Numbered from the stretch's first letter, positions 9,199 through 19,024 are shown. The stretch is 64,000 nt of DNA from Candidatus Saccharimonadota bacterium (GCA_905372275.1 CAJPON010000004.1:42417-106416), one strand, 5' to 3'. Notes: generated by a model not told the origin, from the letters alone. Program-made: numbers and translations.

Positions 9199-10707
9199 TT
9201 AATAGCGAGTCAAGAAGAAATAGCCAGCGCCCGCCAGCGCACCCAAGGCCAAGAATACTATGATCACCAAAAACCATTTCAAGCCTGAATGGCGCGATTG
9301 CTTATGTTTTTTGTCGTCCTTGAATTCAGTGTAATATTCAGAAGTATCATAAATAGCACCCGATTCAATTTCGTCGATGGTTTGCTCGCGAGGCGGATCT
9401 GGTTCTGTAGCAGCGGACTGTACAGGCGAATCTACCGTCTGATTTGTCAGAGGTTCAGCTAGTTGCTCGGGTTGCTCGCTCGTATTTTCTACATTAGCAA
9501 CAGAGGATTCGGCAGCAGGAGGATTAGGAGTTTTTTCAACAGGCTTTGGCTTGCCGCCAATCGGCATAAACCGATGTTTTTTAGGAGCTGGCGCGTCTTG
9601 TATTCTAGCGTCATCTTCATCGTTTTCGGCTGAAGCGTCCTCAATTGATTGAATGTCGTTAGCTCGCGATTCTGCTTGCGAAAAGCCAATCTCGTTGCTA
9701 GCATCTTGCGCGTCTTTCTGTAGCGACTCAACAAGCTCGGCAGACGGTGCAATATCCCTACCGTGTGTACCGCCGATAGAATACGATCTTTTTTCGTTTT
9801 TGCTGTCGTCTGCTTCATCATAATCATTTTTGTCTTCAAAACCAGGATTAGACTGTGAAGTTTGAGGCAATGCGCTGCTACCGTGAAAAACTCGCGATTC
9901 AGACGATTGGAGTTCGCTAGAAACGTTATTTGTATTTGCTGCTACATTTTCGTTAGAACTAAACTGAGTAGAATTAGCAGCAAGACGCTGAGCGCTCCGC
10001 TGGCCAGTTGATTCTAATTGCTGAGACGAGCCGCCAGAAATATTAGATGACACATTACTTAACGACTGTGCTGGCATTGTAGAATAATTAACTTTGCTGG
10101 CGGGGTGTTTGTTGACACCTGGCTGCGAACTAACTATGTCCATGAAACGGCCGCGACTCTTAGTCTTCATTTTTTTTGGTAACCCTGATCGGACTGGCAC
10201 AGCTCCGCCAATTGCCGCTACCTGCGGCGGTATTGCGGCTTGTGGCAATGGCTGGGGAGCTGGCGATGGTACTGAACTATTTAGAGCCGAATTTTGAACA
10301 ACAGTAGAAGCCTGAGAAGCGACCGACACACCAGCCGAAGCTGAAGCATCATTCGTTGGCAAAGTCTGAACCTGAGCGGTAGACACCCCAACAGCTGGCT
10401 GTACTGGAGCTGCAGCCGAAACCGGTACGCTAGCTGTTGATACAGATGAGCTTGGCTGCTTAGCGACGCCAACCGTTGCGGCTGCTGGCGAGGGTGAAGC
10501 CGTCATATTCGCAACTGGACCAGGACCAGGAGCTAATTTACTAGGCTCAACTGAAACTGGCGCAGCATTAGAGGAAGGATTTGAAGGCGTAGAGACAGCC
10601 AGCGGTGTTGACGCCTCAGTATGTTGGCCGTCCTCTTTTAATAATCCGCTCTTGGACATAGCCTCGGTAATTGAACGATCTAGCTCGTCGAAGTCGAACT
10701 CTGTCAT
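9199..10707 (-). CDS. Low-complexity protein with C-terminal membrane anchor
   Basis: I do not recognise this protein. It opens with a conserved-looking acidic motif (EFDFDELDRSITEAM), continues with about 430 residues rich in Ala, Ser, Pro, Gln and acidic residues that look disordered, and ends with a basic stretch (DDKKHKQSRHSGLKW) and one transmembrane helix (FLVIIVFLALGALAGAGYFF). This is tail-anchored topology with a long cytoplasmic region. A patch PAPKKHRFMPIGGKPKP near residue 380 and a repeat-like MKTKSRGRFMDI near 185 are short ordered islands. It starts 2 bases after tpiA ends and stops 9 bases before pcrA, so it is co-expressed with them. Confidence 0.6.
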   Translation of the reverse strand: MTEFDFDELDRSITEAMSKSGLLKEDGQHTEASTPLAVSTPSNPSSNAAPVSVEPSKLAPGPGPVANMTASPSPAAATVGVAKQPSSSVSTASVPVSAAAPVQPAVGVSTAQVQTLPTNDASASAGVSVASQASTVVQNSALNSSVPSPAPQPLPQAAIPPQVAAIGGAVPVRSGLPKKMKTKSRGRFMDIVSSQPGVNKHPASKVNYSTMPAQSLSNVSSNISGGSSQQLESTGQRSAQRLAANSTQFSSNENVAANTNNVSSELQSSESRVFHGSSALPQTSQSNPGFEDKNDYDEADDSKNEKRSYSIGGTHGRDIAPSAELVESLQKDAQDASNEIGFSQAESRANDIQSIEDASAENDEDDARIQDAPAPKKHRFMPIGGKPKPVEKTPNPPAAESSVANVENTSEQPEQLAEPLTNQTVDSPVQSAATEPDPPREQTIDEIESGAIYDTSEYYTEFKDDKKHKQSRHSGLKWFLVIIVFLALGALAGAGYFFLTRY

Positions 10708-10709
10708 GG

Positions 10710-11495
10710 CTATTTACCCCTCTTTACTGGTAAGGATGGCATATCTTCACATTTTTTGATAATGCCAGCAAAAGCATAGACATCCAAACTTGATTCACCG
10801 ATAAGCAAACCATTTACACCAGCTGTTTGCAAATACGACATAGCGTTATCAAGATTAACGCTACCGCCGTAAAGCACGCGAACATTCTCGGCAGCAACCT
10901 TACCGAAAAGATGCTCAATTTGCCGACGAATATATTTAACAGCGCGTTCAACGTCGCGCGGTGAAGCGAATTTACCAGTACCGATTGACCACACTGGCTC
11001 ATAAGCTATAACAATCTGGCCAACCTCAACGCTCGTGATATTAGCTAGTCCTCCCACCAACTGATCGCGAATTACATCAGACGTTTCCTTGTTGGCTCGT
11101 TCTTGCGCTGTTTCACCAATACACAATACAGGCGTAATATTATTACGCACTGCCGCTTGCACTTTGCTGCGAATATCTTTACTGCGCTCAGCAAAGATAT
11201 GCCGGCGCTCGCTGTGGCCAATTATGCCATATTGTACGATACCGCGCAGCTGCGACGCTGATACTTCACCAGTGTAAGCACCGCTGTCACGCCAATAAAA
11301 GTTCTGCACTGCCAGGTTAAAGTGATGGTGTTGCACCTGCATATTAAGCGGCTGGAGCGCTAACATGGTCGGTGCCAACACTACCTCAGTATTTTTGAGC
11401 TTGCCAACCAGCTTGTCGAGTTTATGAACATACAAACTCGCCTCATTGACAGTGAGGTTCATTTTCCAGTTTGCAATAATAAGTTTCTTGCCCAC
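10710..11495 (-). CDS. tpiA: Triosephosphate isomerase
   Basis: Interconverts dihydroxyacetone phosphate and glyceraldehyde 3-phosphate. The catalytic residues are visible: ANWKMN (Lys), IIGHSERR (His) and AYEPVWSIGTG (Glu), with the phosphate-binding LYGGSVN and LIGESSLD. Length 261 residues is normal. The start is GTG (GTG GGC AAG AAA), which gives the standard TPI N-terminus GKKLIIANWKMN. It is the first gene of a tpiA-tail-anchored protein-pcrA run and lies downstream of pyk's terminator. Confidence 0.96.
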   Translation of the reverse strand: MGKKLIIANWKMNLTVNEASLYVHKLDKLVGKLKNTEVVLAPTMLALQPLNMQVQHHHFNLAVQNFYWRDSGAYTGEVSASQLRGIVQYGIIGHSERRHIFAERSKDIRSKVQAAVRNNITPVLCIGETAQERANKETSDVIRDQLVGGLANITSVEVGQIVIAYEPVWSIGTGKFASPRDVERAVKYIRRQIEHLFGKVAAENVRVLYGGSVNLDNAMSYLQTAGVNGLLIGESSLDVYAFAGIIKKCEDMPSLPVKRGK

Positions 11496-11569
11496 GTTTT
11501 ATACTTGCTTATGTTTACCCTTGCGTCTAGTTTACTACAGTTATTAACGCTCGTCTAGTTTTTTGCGTG

Positions 11570-11596
11570 AAAACACCCCGCCAAAAGCGAGGTGTC
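11570..11596 (-). terminator. Rho-independent terminator of pyk
   Basis: On the minus strand ACACCTCGC, a short TTTTG loop and GCGGGGTGT form a 9-base-pair stem followed by TTTT. It lies just beyond the pyk stop codon and separates pyk from tpiA. Confidence 0.8.
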
Positions 11597-11614
11597 TCTT
11601 AAACTTTACTGCTT

Positions 11615-13042
11615 TTACTCAACAACACGCACACGTAATGTGTCGGTACCGCCGGCTACACCCGACTGGCGGCCGCTGACAACAACCGCGGTCAATTTGT
11701 CGTCGCGCCCGAAAGTGCCCCAATCAAGCAATTCTTTGGCTAATTTTGTACCAACATGCTCGCCCTCTTTACGCACATATGAGCGGGTAGCGTATGATAA
11801 AGCTAGCTGTTGAGCCACACGCTTATTCGGCGTTACCGCAGCGATTGGCAGCTCTGGACGACAGGCAGCAATCCGCGCAGCCGTCGCGCCAGATTTAGTT
11901 TCGGCGATAATCACATCGGCGTCTACTTGGTTAGCTACTACTACCGCAGCATTAGCAATCGCATTACGGCGGCGGTTCTTCTCGCCATATTCAATCGGCA
12001 TGTCATTCATCGGCCAGCGCGACTGTGTGTAGCGCACCGTCTTGGCCATCATTTTGACTGCCTCGACAGGATAGCTACCGTTAGCTGTCTCATCAGAGAG
12101 CATTACTACATCAGTACCAAGGATTACTGCTGTTGCTACATCGCTAACTTCGGCGCGAGTCGGCTCTGGATTATCGACCATACTGGCTAACATTTGCGTT
12201 GCCACTATTGATAGCTTACCGTATTTGCGGCACAAGCGAATTGCTTCGCGCTCAACAATCGGTACAATCTCGGGGCTAGTCTCGACCGCTAAGTCACCGC
12301 GCGCAATCATCACGCCGTCAGCAGCCTTGACTATTTCTTTGAGCGACTCCATCTCGATAGCTGCTTTGGTCTCAACTTTCGCGATAATCTGCGCTGTCGA
12401 ACCGTGGCTTAGCATAATCTGCCGCAAGTTATTAATGTCGTCTGCGCTCTGAATAAAACTGAGGGCTACAAAATCGATATCTTTATCGGCGCCAAACTCT
12501 ACGTCAGCCAAATCTTTTGGCGTTAAAATATCGCCGCCAAAGTCGGTGTCTGGCAGGTTCAAACCTTTACGGCTCATCAAAAATCCATCGTTCAGAATAC
12601 GAATCTTGATTGCTGTATCGCTAACCCTCTCAATCATCTCGCCGCGAATCTTGCCGTCGAACAGATAGACTGGTTCACCGACCTTAACCTTGTTAGCTAG
12701 ATTATATTGAATCGGCAAATTCGTACTACCATCGTGTTCTTGAATTGCATGATCGAGAACGATCTCGTCGCCAGCCTTAACGTCTAAGTGGTTATTCTTT
12801 AGAACACCGAGACGAATTTTTGGTCCTTGTAAATCTTGCAAGATTGCCACCGTTCGGCCGACTTCGGCGCTAGCATCACGAATCCATTTGATCTGGTCAA
12901 GCCGCTCTTCGTACGATCCATGGCTAAAGTTCAAACGGAAGCCATTTGCGCCAGCTTCAATTAATTGTTTGATTTTCTCTGGTGAATTTGTGGCTGGCCC
13001 CAGAGTCGCCAGTATCTTAGTCCTTTTAAATGTATTACTCAT
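11615..13042 (-). CDS. pyk: Pyruvate kinase
   Basis: Transfers phosphate from phosphoenolpyruvate to ADP. The family motifs are present: TKILATLGPATNSPEKI, the phosphate/K+ region RLNFSHGSYEE, the active-site block ILQDLQGPKIRLG, the signature IIAKVETKAAIEM with its catalytic Lys, and VMIARGDLAVE. A C-terminal alpha/beta domain (ADVIIAETKSGATAARIA) completes the 475 residues. TATAAT lies 8 bases before the ATG, so the transcript is probably leaderless. It ends in its own terminator. Confidence 0.96.
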   Translation of the reverse strand: MSNTFKRTKILATLGPATNSPEKIKQLIEAGANGFRLNFSHGSYEERLDQIKWIRDASAEVGRTVAILQDLQGPKIRLGVLKNNHLDVKAGDEIVLDHAIQEHDGSTNLPIQYNLANKVKVGEPVYLFDGKIRGEMIERVSDTAIKIRILNDGFLMSRKGLNLPDTDFGGDILTPKDLADVEFGADKDIDFVALSFIQSADDINNLRQIMLSHGSTAQIIAKVETKAAIEMESLKEIVKAADGVMIARGDLAVETSPEIVPIVEREAIRLCRKYGKLSIVATQMLASMVDNPEPTRAEVSDVATAVILGTDVVMLSDETANGSYPVEAVKMMAKTVRYTQSRWPMNDMPIEYGEKNRRRNAIANAAVVVANQVDADVIIAETKSGATAARIAACRPELPIAAVTPNKRVAQQLALSYATRSYVRKEGEHVGTKLAKELLDWGTFGRDDKLTAVVVSGRQSGVAGGTDTLRVRVVE

Positions 13043-13126
13043 AGATAGTTATTATACTCTAATATGTTCTACAAAAATAGTACGCCCAGACTAGGACGTA
13101 CTTGACAAGTGCAAATTTATATTATA

Positions 13127-13201
13127 TGGTGACCTTACCGGGAATCGAACCCGGATTGCCAGGATGAAAACCTGGTGTCCTAACCGTTAGACGATAAGGC
13201 C
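13127..13201 (-). tRNA. tRNA-Glu(TTC)
   Basis: Cloverleaf with acceptor GGCCTTA/TAAGGTC (one GU), anticodon stem CCAGG/CCTGG around loop TTTTCAT, anticodon TTC, T-loop TTCGATT and an encoded CCA. An 8-base complement of its 5' end (ATAAGGCC) lies 26 bases upstream on the same strand. Confidence 0.95.
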
Positions 13202-13252
13202 GCACTTACAGATATCTTAACAGATTGGCCTTATTTGCGCAATAAACAACTG

Positions 13253-16036
13253 CTAATACCGCGGTGGCAGCTCGGTTGTGGTGTCGGTTGAAATAGAACT
13301 GTTTGCGTTAGCTTTATTATAGGCCCACAAGTACGTATCCATCCGCGCGTTGATAATCTCCGCTGGCGTAGTATAACCATTCTCATTGCCAGCCGAACCG
13401 TCAGCCCCGTGAGTACGGCGCAGCTGCAAAACACGCGCCGACACTATTCCATTAATCTGTAATGGCTTGTCACAAACCGTCGATTTCAATCCGCTAGTAT
13501 AATCAGATCGGATCAATGCTGATCGAACACCACTCTCGTCAACTTCGCAGGTAGAGATTACACCGCCCACGCCGGCATTAGTACCCGAAGCAATCAACCA
13601 AGCGTCAATATTAGTTACACTATCCTTAACAATAATGTTGCGCGCGTATATCACAGCCTGCGGTAGTTGGCTAGCGCTAGAGAAGCTACCAGTATCATAA
13701 CGTATATCACCATCTATAACTACCGTCTTGTCGCCAGCATCAATAATAACCGACCTACCCATTCCAATAGTGCCGCCCGACAAATTCACGATTGCTCGCG
13801 ACGATGACAATTTGTACGAGCCATCTAATCCGTTAAGCGAGATATTCTCGCCCGCCAACGGACGCTGAGCGCCAAAATAACTAGATTTGACAGTATTTTG
13901 CGCGCCGATAGTTCCCCATTGCCCATATCTAGCCTTATTATTGGCAAATGTTAGACCATTTAACTCGCTATCTGCCGCTATGCCCAACCGCGATGTCGTA
14001 CCCATGCCAGAAAGAGCACCTCCTGATGCCGACACAACATTTGACCGGCTATACGAGGAAATTTCTGGCGCAAACATGCCATATTCACCCCAGCTGCCGA
14101 TCGAATGAGTATTGCCACTCATAGTCAGCGTACGCGCACCGCCAGTATAGATACCCGACTTATACTGTTGGGTGATTAAAGCATTCACGATATTGCTCGA
14201 CCCGACACGCACATCGCCACCCCAAATTTGTACCATTGGCCTCTTGGAAATACGGTAGCAACGCGGGTACGATACACGACGTTTTGAAGAATCTCCCGTT
14301 GTATCCCAGTTATATTTATTAACAGTAGCTACCCGGCAAATTACATCGCCAATCTTGTATCGCGCCGTATCAAGCGCCGATGTATCAATAACTTCAGTCC
14401 TGTCAAAAGCACTCTGCTTGTTATTTGTTGGCGTACAATCGCTAATTTTACCAGACAACTGCGGTTGAGCGTTGAGCCAAGAACATGTATTCACGCCTGC
14501 GCCATAAGTCGTATCGGCATAGTGCCTGTCTCCGTCATTCTTATTGAATATGCCATTTAGTATACTGCCCAGTTGACCATCCGACATTTCCGCAGCCGAT
14601 CCAGTGAAGGCAAACGTAAAGACATCGGCATCACTACTACCGCCAGCTTCGCGGCGCCCGCCGGTATTGTATATGGTGCTATCTAACGTTGTCGCATTAC
14701 CTTGTTCTAGTACGCCAATAGCCGTTGACCCGCCCGCCGAACCAACTCCTGGCACCAAATTAAAGTCAGACGCCACCCTCGCGCAAGCGGGCTCACTTGA
14801 AGCCCAGTCTCGACGCACCACCGAATCAGGCCACGTCCACCATATCTGCGTACATATATAAGACCCCGCTCGACTACCGTCGTTAGGCACGCGAATCTTC
14901 ATACAATCGTCGCCGTCTCGACCACTCCAAGTATTTGTATTATTAGGACTTTGCACTAAGTTATTAAGCGCCGACCGGCATTTATTGTTATAAATATTAC
15001 TGACCGCTCCGCGTGCAATGAGAACTCTATGTCCATTATTACTACCACCGCAATGGCGCCAATCCTTACCGGCACAGCTAGCGACATCGTGCAGATTATT
15101 AAAATACGCTGATTCTATAACCACTTGTACACTAGATGTTGTATGCTGATAATTTGAATATGGAGTATTCCGAAGAGTCGCTATAAATTCGGCTTGTTTT
15201 CCAGGAAAAACATCAGGCTTACCTTCTAGATGGCGTTCAGCGTACGGGCGAGAAGTACCAAAAGCGTTAGAATTATTATAATTCGCATAAGTCTTGTTGT
15301 CGGAACGATTATAGATATAGCTTTCGCCTTGGACTTTCCAGCCGCTAGGTCGCGGCTTACGGCGTACCCACAGCGAGATATTATCGGTACCGCAGTTAAC
15401 ATGAGAACCGCTATAAGTGTATACTTTATTACCTCTCATGACCGCCAAACAGCTTTTTGCACCAAATGTAACCAGCTCTGACGGGCCGCCAGGTTGCGCG
15501 ACACCGTTAACGTCAGCTCCTAGATTTAACTGATCCCATTCGCTTTCACCGTTTATCCACTGATATTCAGGACCGCCGCCGCCATAATAGCCCCTATTAA
15601 AGAAATAATTGCCGTTGCCGTCTATATGACCTGCTGGATTAGTTACCCAAACAGACCTGCCCTGCCCATTGAAAGTGAACAGAGAGTAAATTCTAATTGG
15701 ATTACGAAATCGTTGGGTATTCCACGAGCCTCGTATAGTAAAGTATAATGTCGTTGCATTCCAGTCCATCTCGATCGGGTTGGTCGGCGAAGACCCCACC
15801 ATACTGAAATAGTTCGTATTATGATAAGATGCCCACCAGACAGCGCACGGGTGATTAATATAATCGCCGCAAGGATCGCCGCCCCAAGCTTGCTTCTCCA
15901 TATCGTTACGTCCAGAATTCCAACCATAAACTGCATACGACGTATCGCTTCTCAGCAAACAAACAATACCTGCTGCTGCCACAATAACAAAACAGCTAAG
16001 CCACCACTTCAAGCCACGCAGCAGCTCCTCGTGCAT
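13253..16036 (-). CDS. Large secreted protein of unknown function ending in ELPPRY
   Basis: I do not recognise a named family. The 927-residue protein has one N-terminal transmembrane/signal helix (WWLSCFVIVAAAGIVCLL), then a Trp-, Tyr- and Asn-rich ectodomain with many paired cysteines. Its last 330 residues look like beta-rich or right-handed repeat structure (SGGTIGMGRSVIIDAGD, VVIDGDIRYD, AVIYARNIIVKDS), ending INARMDTYLWAYNKA and TTELPPRY. That ending resembles pilus-associated or adhesin proteins I associate with Patescibacteria, which is inference. It overlaps the upstream 147-residue membrane protein by one base (TAATG), so the two are translated together and may act together at the surface. 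Confidence 0.6.
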   Translation of the reverse strand: MHEELLRGLKWWLSCFVIVAAAGIVCLLRSDTSYAVYGWNSGRNDMEKQAWGGDPCGDYINHPCAVWWASYHNTNYFSMVGSSPTNPIEMDWNATTLYFTIRGSWNTQRFRNPIRIYSLFTFNGQGRSVWVTNPAGHIDGNGNYFFNRGYYGGGGPEYQWINGESEWDQLNLGADVNGVAQPGGPSELVTFGAKSCLAVMRGNKVYTYSGSHVNCGTDNISLWVRRKPRPSGWKVQGESYIYNRSDNKTYANYNNSNAFGTSRPYAERHLEGKPDVFPGKQAEFIATLRNTPYSNYQHTTSSVQVVIESAYFNNLHDVASCAGKDWRHCGGSNNGHRVLIARGAVSNIYNNKCRSALNNLVQSPNNTNTWSGRDGDDCMKIRVPNDGSRAGSYICTQIWWTWPDSVVRRDWASSEPACARVASDFNLVPGVGSAGGSTAIGVLEQGNATTLDSTIYNTGGRREAGGSSDADVFTFAFTGSAAEMSDGQLGSILNGIFNKNDGDRHYADTTYGAGVNTCSWLNAQPQLSGKISDCTPTNNKQSAFDRTEVIDTSALDTARYKIGDVICRVATVNKYNWDTTGDSSKRRVSYPRCYRISKRPMVQIWGGDVRVGSSNIVNALITQQYKSGIYTGGARTLTMSGNTHSIGSWGEYGMFAPEISSYSRSNVVSASGGALSGMGTTSRLGIAADSELNGLTFANNKARYGQWGTIGAQNTVKSSYFGAQRPLAGENISLNGLDGSYKLSSSRAIVNLSGGTIGMGRSVIIDAGDKTVVIDGDIRYDTGSFSSASQLPQAVIYARNIIVKDSVTNIDAWLIASGTNAGVGGVISTCEVDESGVRSALIRSDYTSGLKSTVCDKPLQINGIVSARVLQLRRTHGADGSAGNENGYTTPAEIINARMDTYLWAYNKANANSSISTDTTTELPPRY

Positions 16037-16479
16037 TATTGCTTATTCTCCGGAACTGATTGCTTACTGCGCAGCAAATTTAACTGCTCAACATTAACTG
16101 GCACCTTCAGCCTGCCGCTAGCGTATATTCCTTTGTCTGACAGGTTTTTTATTTTGTTATATAACTCGTCCGTCTTCTGGCTATGACCGTTCGCATCTGC
16201 GGTCGTATGATAAAAATACAAGGCAACAACACACGTGGCGTCATCAGCGTAGTGATTCTTTTTTTCTATTTCGCCAGCAATCTTCTTCAGATTATCAGGG
16301 GAAGATATACTACCATTAAACTTATCAATGATATCATTTCCGCACACATTATAGTAAACCAGCGCGCGCTGTTCTGGCGTTTTTACGCCGCCGTAAAGAT
16401 ATCCCAGTGCTGCCGCAGCGACAACAGCTGCTATAACCGCCAGGCCGCCGCCTATGATAAATCCCATCTTCCTCTTCAT
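16036..16479 (-). CDS. Small membrane-anchored protein of unknown function
   Basis: A 147-residue protein with one N-terminal transmembrane helix (GFIIGGGLAVIAAVVAAAALGYLYG) and a mostly helical extracellular domain with two cysteines (VCGND, TCVVALY) that could pair. TATACT lies 7 bases before the ATG, so it is probably leaderless and first in the operon. Its stop overlaps the start of the 927-residue secreted protein as TAATG. No family recognised; a partner or chaperone of the larger protein is a guess from coupling. Confidence 0.6.
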   Translation of the reverse strand: MKRKMGFIIGGGLAVIAAVVAAAALGYLYGGVKTPEQRALVYYNVCGNDIIDKFNGSISSPDNLKKIAGEIEKKNHYADDATCVVALYFYHTTADANGHSQKTDELYNKIKNLSDKGIYASGRLKVPVNVEQLNLLRSKQSVPENKQ

Positions 16480-16496
16480 AAATAAAAGTATACCAT

Positions 16497-17750
16497 TTAT
16501 GCTTTGCTGCCGTCTAGAGCTGGCGGCGACTTTAACTCCGCAATCGGTAGCCGAAAGCCAAAAGTACTACCCTTGCCGAGCTCCGATTCGAAAATCATCG
16601 TACCGCCATGTCCTTCGACTACTTTCTTCGCCAAGAATAAGCCGATCCCCGTGCCGTCTGGCCGCTGCCGCCGAGCGTTGTCGCCGCGAAAGAACTTAGT
16701 GCCAAGTTTTTTCTTGGCAGATGGCGATACGCCCATTCCCTTATCGATTACCCGCAAAACTGCCTGGCCATCTTCAATTGACAATCGGACCTTTACCGTA
16801 TTAGCGTCTGGTGAATAATAAATAGCGTTATCAATGAAATTCATAATAACTTGGCGAATCTTGGTGTCGTCTAGATACAGCAGCGGAAAGCGCGCTGGCT
16901 GGCGATACATGACCTTGACCTTATGCGTATTTGCCACCTGATCTACGTTCGCAACCTCTTCGGCAACCAGCTGCGACAAATTAACCGCTGTACGATTGAT
17001 AATAAATTTACCAGTCTGCAAACGGCTCACATTCAAAAAATCACTAACCAATCGCACCATCCGCTCGCTGCTGCGAAAAGCCTCTTCTAGCAGCTGCCGC
17101 TGCGGCGGTGTAATCTCGCCAGCGTCGCCCTCGAGAACCATACTCAGGTAGCCCTTCACGCTGGTCAGCGGCGTCCGCAGCTGGTGGCTGGCCATACTGA
17201 CAAACTCATCTTTAGTGGCATCCAGGGCCTGCAATCTTTTGTTGGACTGGCGCAGCTGACTGGTCGCCTCATCGACTTCCTTCTCTAAATTTCCAGCTAA
17301 GCAGCGAATCTCCTCTAGGCGAAACATGTTCAAAAGCGCCACCGATAGATTACGCGCCAAAACATCAAACAGCTCAAATTCCTTGCCGCGAATCTCGCAG
17401 CCGTCACGCCGCTCGCCAATTACCAGGCAACCAATTTTCTGATCGGCAACGCATAGCGGTAAGATTGCTGCAATACCATATCGAGCATAATCACCAATGT
17501 CGCCAGAACCAAGCGTCTGCGAGTCCAACCATGCCGGCACATTACGCTTGCCAGCAATATACGGCTGGTGATATTGATCGCAAAAAGCCACGCCAGCAAA
17601 ACGTACTTGCAGTACACTAACAAAAGTTTCTAAATAGCTATTTAGCAATGTATCAATGTCTTTGGCATCAACCATTTTGCGCGTCAGAACGTCCACAACT
17701 TGCTGCGAACGATACGATGGACGGCGAACTCTACCAAAAAACCGCTTCAT
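16497..17750 (-). CDS. Soluble GAF-domain sensor histidine kinase
   Basis: A 417-residue kinase without transmembrane helices. Residues about 20-165 form a GAF-like sensor ([37 protein letters not shown]). A coiled coil leads to the HisKA phospho-acceptor [17 protein letters not shown], then the HATPase domain with N-box [12 protein letters not shown]1 [11 protein letters not shown] and G2 [18 protein letters not shown]. Being soluble, it should sense a cytoplasmic ligand or redox state. TACTAT lies 7 bases before the ATG. It is divergent from the receiver gene at 17829 with a 78-base shared promoter region, so the two are probably a pair. Confidence 0.9.
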   Translation of the reverse strand: MKRFFGRVRRPSYRSQQVVDVLTRKMVDAKDIDTLLNSYLETFVSVLQVRFAGVAFCDQYHQPYIAGKRNVPAWLDSQTLGSGDIGDYARYGIAAILPLCVADQKIGCLVIGERRDGCEIRGKEFELFDVLARNLSVALLNMFRLEEIRCLAGNLEKEVDEATSQLRQSNKRLQALDATKDEFVSMASHQLRTPLTSVKGYLSMVLEGDAGEITPPQRQLLEEAFRSSERMVRLVSDFLNVSRLQTGKFIINRTAVNLSQLVAEEVANVDQVANTHKVKVMYRQPARFPLLYLDDTKIRQVIMNFIDNAIYYSPDANTVKVRLSIEDGQAVLRVIDKGMGVSPSAKKKLGTKFFRGDNARRQRPDGTGIGLFLAKKVVEGHGGTMIFESELGKGSTFGFRLPIAELKSPPALDGSKA

Positions 17751-17828
17751 TGCTTTTATAGTACACTTTTCTCGACGATAACGCTAGAGCTTACTCGAAA
17801 AGTAACCGGGATATGCTATTATAAAAAC

Positions 17829-18203
17829 ATGACAACTATCGCTATTATCGAGGACGATCAAGTAATCAACCAAATGTACCGGATGAAGTTCGAGGCGGCT
17901 GGATTCGATGTGGTTACTGCCAGCGACGGCGAGACTGGCGTTAAAGTGGTTCAGCATGCTAATCCTGACATTATTTTGCTTGATCTGCAAATGCCGAATA
18001 TGAACGGCACCGAAGCGCTGCGAAAAATCCGCCAGCAGCCCGCTAATGCTAATACGCCAGTTATCATTCTAACCAACCTAGGCGAAGAAGAGGCACCTGC
18101 CGAGCTGCGTAACCTAGGTATTCATAGTTATATCGTCAAGGCTAATCTAACACCTAGCCAAGTTGTCATCCACGCCAAAGAAGCACTGAACGATAAGCGA
18201 TAG
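17829..18203 (+). CDS. Receiver-only (CheY-like) response regulator
   Basis: A 124-residue stand-alone receiver domain: acidic pocket IIEDDQV, phospho-acceptor Asp in IILLDLQMPNM, conserved Thr in VIILTNLG and Lys in YIVKANL. No DNA-binding output domain follows, so it must act by protein contact. The ATG at 17829 lies 6 bases after an extended -10 (TGC TATTAT), so it is leaderless. An in-frame open stretch extends upstream to 17700, but it crosses the promoter and is not coding. It is divergent from the histidine kinase and convergent with folD. Confidence 0.92.
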   Translation: MTTIAIIEDDQVINQMYRMKFEAAGFDVVTASDGETGVKVVQHANPDIILLDLQMPNMNGTEALRKIRQQPANANTPVIILTNLGEEEAPAELRNLGIHSYIVKANLTPSQVVIHAKEALNDKR

Positions 18204-18208
18204 AATTA

Positions 18209-19024
18209 CTATAACTTACCAACTCGCCGCAAGCACGCCTCAATCAGATGATCAAATAATACTGCGTATGTCAACGGACCGACACCGCCCTTTTGCGGTG
18301 TAATCGTAATATCGCTGCGCTGGCGAACTGCATCGTCAACATCGCCGACCAACACGCCGCCTTCGCTCGCCGTACCAGCATCCACCACTACTGTTTCTGG
18401 CGCGATCATTTCGGAGGTGATCAAGCGCGGCACGCCGGTCGCCGTTACAATTACGTTACATTTTTGCAAACTGTCTGCGGTAGCTGGATTCGCTTTGTCG
18501 TAGACCTGCACGTTTAGACCGCGCTGCTGCCACATTTTTTCGAGCGGCGCTCCGACAAGCTTACCGCGGCCCACGATAGCAATTTGCTTATCCGATAGCT
18601 CGATATTATACCCAGCCAATAGCCAATCGATTGCCTGCGCAGTAGCGCTCGGATAGATACTACTAACCCCTAAACCATCAACATCTTTCTCTGGCGCGAT
18701 TAATTGGCACAGCTTTTCGGTCTGCGACACGTCATCAATCGGCAATTGCAAAATTATTCCCTGCACCGCTGGGTCGTTGTTGGCTTGATCAATCGCCGCT
18801 GCTATATCAGCTTGCGCGACTGCTTGTACGTCAACGTCAATCAGAATATCTGCTGCGTAACGTGTTTTCATCCGAACATACGTTTGAATCGCTTGGCTAG
18901 CGTTTTTGCTCATTATAATAACTAATTTTGGTACCACACCATATTCTTGGCGTAGATTTCGTACTTGACGCGCTTGGCGCTGCTTAATAAAACCTTGCAG
19001 TTCCTTGCCGTTTAACTCTTTCAT
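18209..19024 (-). CDS. folD: Methylene-tetrahydrofolate dehydrogenase/cyclohydrolase FolD
   Basis: Bifunctional one-carbon enzyme converting 5,10-methylene-THF to 10-formyl-THF with NADP. The catalytic Tyr-Lys pair is in TYVRMKTRYA, GIILQLPI and PEKDVDGL form the folate site, IVGRGKLVGAPLEKMW is the dinucleotide-binding loop, and TPQKGGVGPLTYAVL is the C-terminal signature. Length 271 residues is close to normal. Its ATG overlaps the stop of the upstream membrane protein by four bases. It pairs functionally with glyA at 23515. Confidence 0.94.
   Translation of the reverse strand: MKELNGKELQGFIKQRQARQVRNLRQEYGVVPKLVIIMSKNASQAIQTYVRMKTRYAADILIDVDVQAVAQADIAAAIDQANNDPAVQGIILQLPIDDVSQTEKLCQLIAPEKDVDGLGVSSIYPSATAQAIDWLLAGYNIELSDKQIAIVGRGKLVGAPLEKMWQQRGLNVQVYDKANPATADSLQKCNVIVTATGVPRLITSEMIAPETVVVDAGTASEGGVLVGDVDDAVRQRSDITITPQKGGVGPLTYAVLFDHLIEACLRRVGKL

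Noticed and set aside
17700..17828. N-terminal extension of the receiver protein
   Set aside because: It overlaps the divergent kinase gene and the extended -10 box; receivers start as at 17829.
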